Below the pieces are notes generated by a model. The model was not told where the DNA came from. It was given only the letters and a program-made list of their open reading frames with translations, and did not search any database. From Halocaridina rubra (lineage: Eukaryota > Arthropoda > Malacostraca > Decapoda > Atyidae): 64,000 bases of DNA. The first letter of the stretch is position 1. Every line of letters starts with the position of its first letter. The DNA lies in the NCBI GenBank assembly GCA_037179515.1, contig JAXCGZ010003870.1, forward strand, positions 12,501 to 76,500, given 5' to 3'. The position numbers and the translations under genes are program-made. Below, in pieces: positions 62,893 to 64,000 of the stretch.

Positions 62893-63182
62893 ATGAGTGT
62901 GATGCTAGAACTGGCGAAGGAAATTGCCCTCATTGTGCATAGGCACGAAGGAAATATAAAGCAAATAGAAAGAGTTTGAGAGTGTTGTGACCTGTCAGAT
63001 GTGAGGATATCATAAGAGATGTGTAACAAATATGAAAGAATATTCGGTGTGTGTAAGTATAGAAAATTAACCGTAACTGAAGGAAGTCGTATTATCGGGC
63101 TGCCCTGGCCAGTCCTATTCAATTTCAAAAGACCTTCAGCTGTAGTGTCGCAACGGGTGGCTGATGCCATGGGCCAACCTAG
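62893..63182 (-). repeat. SINE-B copy, antisense
   Basis: Reverse complement of the 26793 family: GATGCTAGAACTGGCGAAGG through GAGTGTTGTGACCTGTCAGA to GATGCCATGGGCCAACCTAG. Confidence 0.75.
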
Positions 63183-63184
63183 TA

Positions 63185-63645
63185 CATGTATGCAGTTTTA
63201 CAACTTTCAAAATGCGATATTTTGCAATTATTAATAAACATGGATAATCAACCTTAATGTTTGTTGAATATTTGGATTCCTTGTCCCACTCCAGTAAAAT
63301 AGAGAATTAGAGGAATACTCCTGGTAGTTTTTATTTGTAGAAATAACATACCTTTTTTGTGAAAGAGTTTTTATGTGCCAAATGCCCTATAATTGAAGAT
63401 AGTAATAGCGAGGTAACATTAATTGTTACCTCTCTCCAAGTTAATGGTCCAACAGTTCTGTTTAAATGGTTATTGCTTTTATAATAATATATATAATCCG
63501 TGGCCAGTAGTAAATTCTCAGGTAAGATTAGTTATGGTTAGGTTAGACCTCTTTCCTGTGACTTTTTTTTGCTTGGATTCATTTAATCACTATAGTTCGT
63601 GGTGATGATATTTGTGAATACAATAATTTTTAGCCAATTGAATAA
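63185..63645. other. Unassigned AT-rich stretch
   Basis: Only a short GGTTAGGTTAG tract near 63536. No gene seen. Confidence 0.35.
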
Positions 63646-63649
63646 ACTA

Positions 63650-64000
63650 CAAACACTCCCCAACTTACAAACGAGTTAGGATCCTGAAGTCTTCGTAAGT
63701 TGTGCTTAGATTAAAAAAAGGGTGCTACTTTGACTTGATATCTACGTGTCATGAATCTACATTGGTATGCGATCTACACTATACTGTGATCTATAACATA
63801 ACCTCTATTTAGCATATTTAGCTGATGTACGGGCTGTTTATCACTAGAATATCTACGGTGTAGATATTTTTTCCTTTCAGATAACAAGTCAAAATAGCAC
63901 CAAAAAAAGTAACCTACAGTACATACATATGCAGTACTGTACAGTACTTAAACATACTTGACTACGACATAAAACATAAAGTATGATATATTAATGAATT
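63650..64000. mobile_element. Tigger/pogo-type element, cut by the window end
   Basis: Begins CAAACACTCCCCAACTTACA, the same terminus as 7873. Shares the interior ACATACATATGCAGTACTGT and ATATTAATGAATT with that copy. Confidence 0.65.

Overview
The window is animal nuclear DNA, AT-rich and packed with repeats. It most resembles an arthropod genome, probably a decapod crustacean. The grounds are spliceosomal introns, interstitial TTAGG/CCTAA runs (the arthropod telomere motif), very long TA, GA and AAT microsatellites, tRNA-derived SINEs, and several Tigger/pogo, LINE and LTR element families. I cannot name the species.

Three host genes can be recognised. (1) At 10996-11154 (minus) lies the first coding exon of a neurobeachin/LRBA-family (BEACH) gene. 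The rest of that gene lies beyond the left edge, so positions 1-10995 are its first intron and hold only repeats. (2) At 14317-28020 (plus) is a complete seven-exon Abraxas-family gene (460 codons), closest by eye to ABRAXAS2/ABRO1, the scaffold of the BRISC deubiquitinase. I assembled it from in-phase splice sites. Intron 1 carries a fold-back transposon nested in a SINE. Intron 2 carries a decayed Gypsy-type LTR retrotransposon. (3) At 32735-40420 (minus) is one uninterrupted 2561-codon reading frame for a TFIIIC subunit of the GTF3C2/TFIIIC110 type: long disordered N-terminal part, coiled coil, Arg-Gly tract, AT-hook, zinc fingers and a C-terminal WD40 propeller. Genes 2 and 3 converge. Genes 1 and 2 diverge.

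From 41 to 50 kb the window is a mosaic of Tigger/pogo-type DNA transposons bounded by TA microsatellites. One carries a frameshifted transposase pseudogene (47146-48828, minus). A roughly 970-bp inverted repeat with a GA core (41271-42244) and a tRNA-derived SINE with a clean 17-bp target duplication (42828-43057) are embedded here. At 53471-57264 a nearly intact non-LTR retrotransposon (endonuclease, reverse transcriptase, RNase H) has inserted just downstream of a TATA box, with an 8-bp target duplication and three hairpins in its 3' UTR. The right end (57.3-64 kb) holds SINE and CR1/L2-type LINE fragments and a weak candidate first exon of an unidentified gene at 61845.

Most short open frames are microsatellite translations or run through repeats and were left out. 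I see no CRISPR, operon or other prokaryote-type system. The most notable items are the giant intronless TFIIIC subunit, the nested transposon history in the Abraxas introns, the LINE placed at a putative transcription start, and the link between TA microsatellites and Tigger ends.
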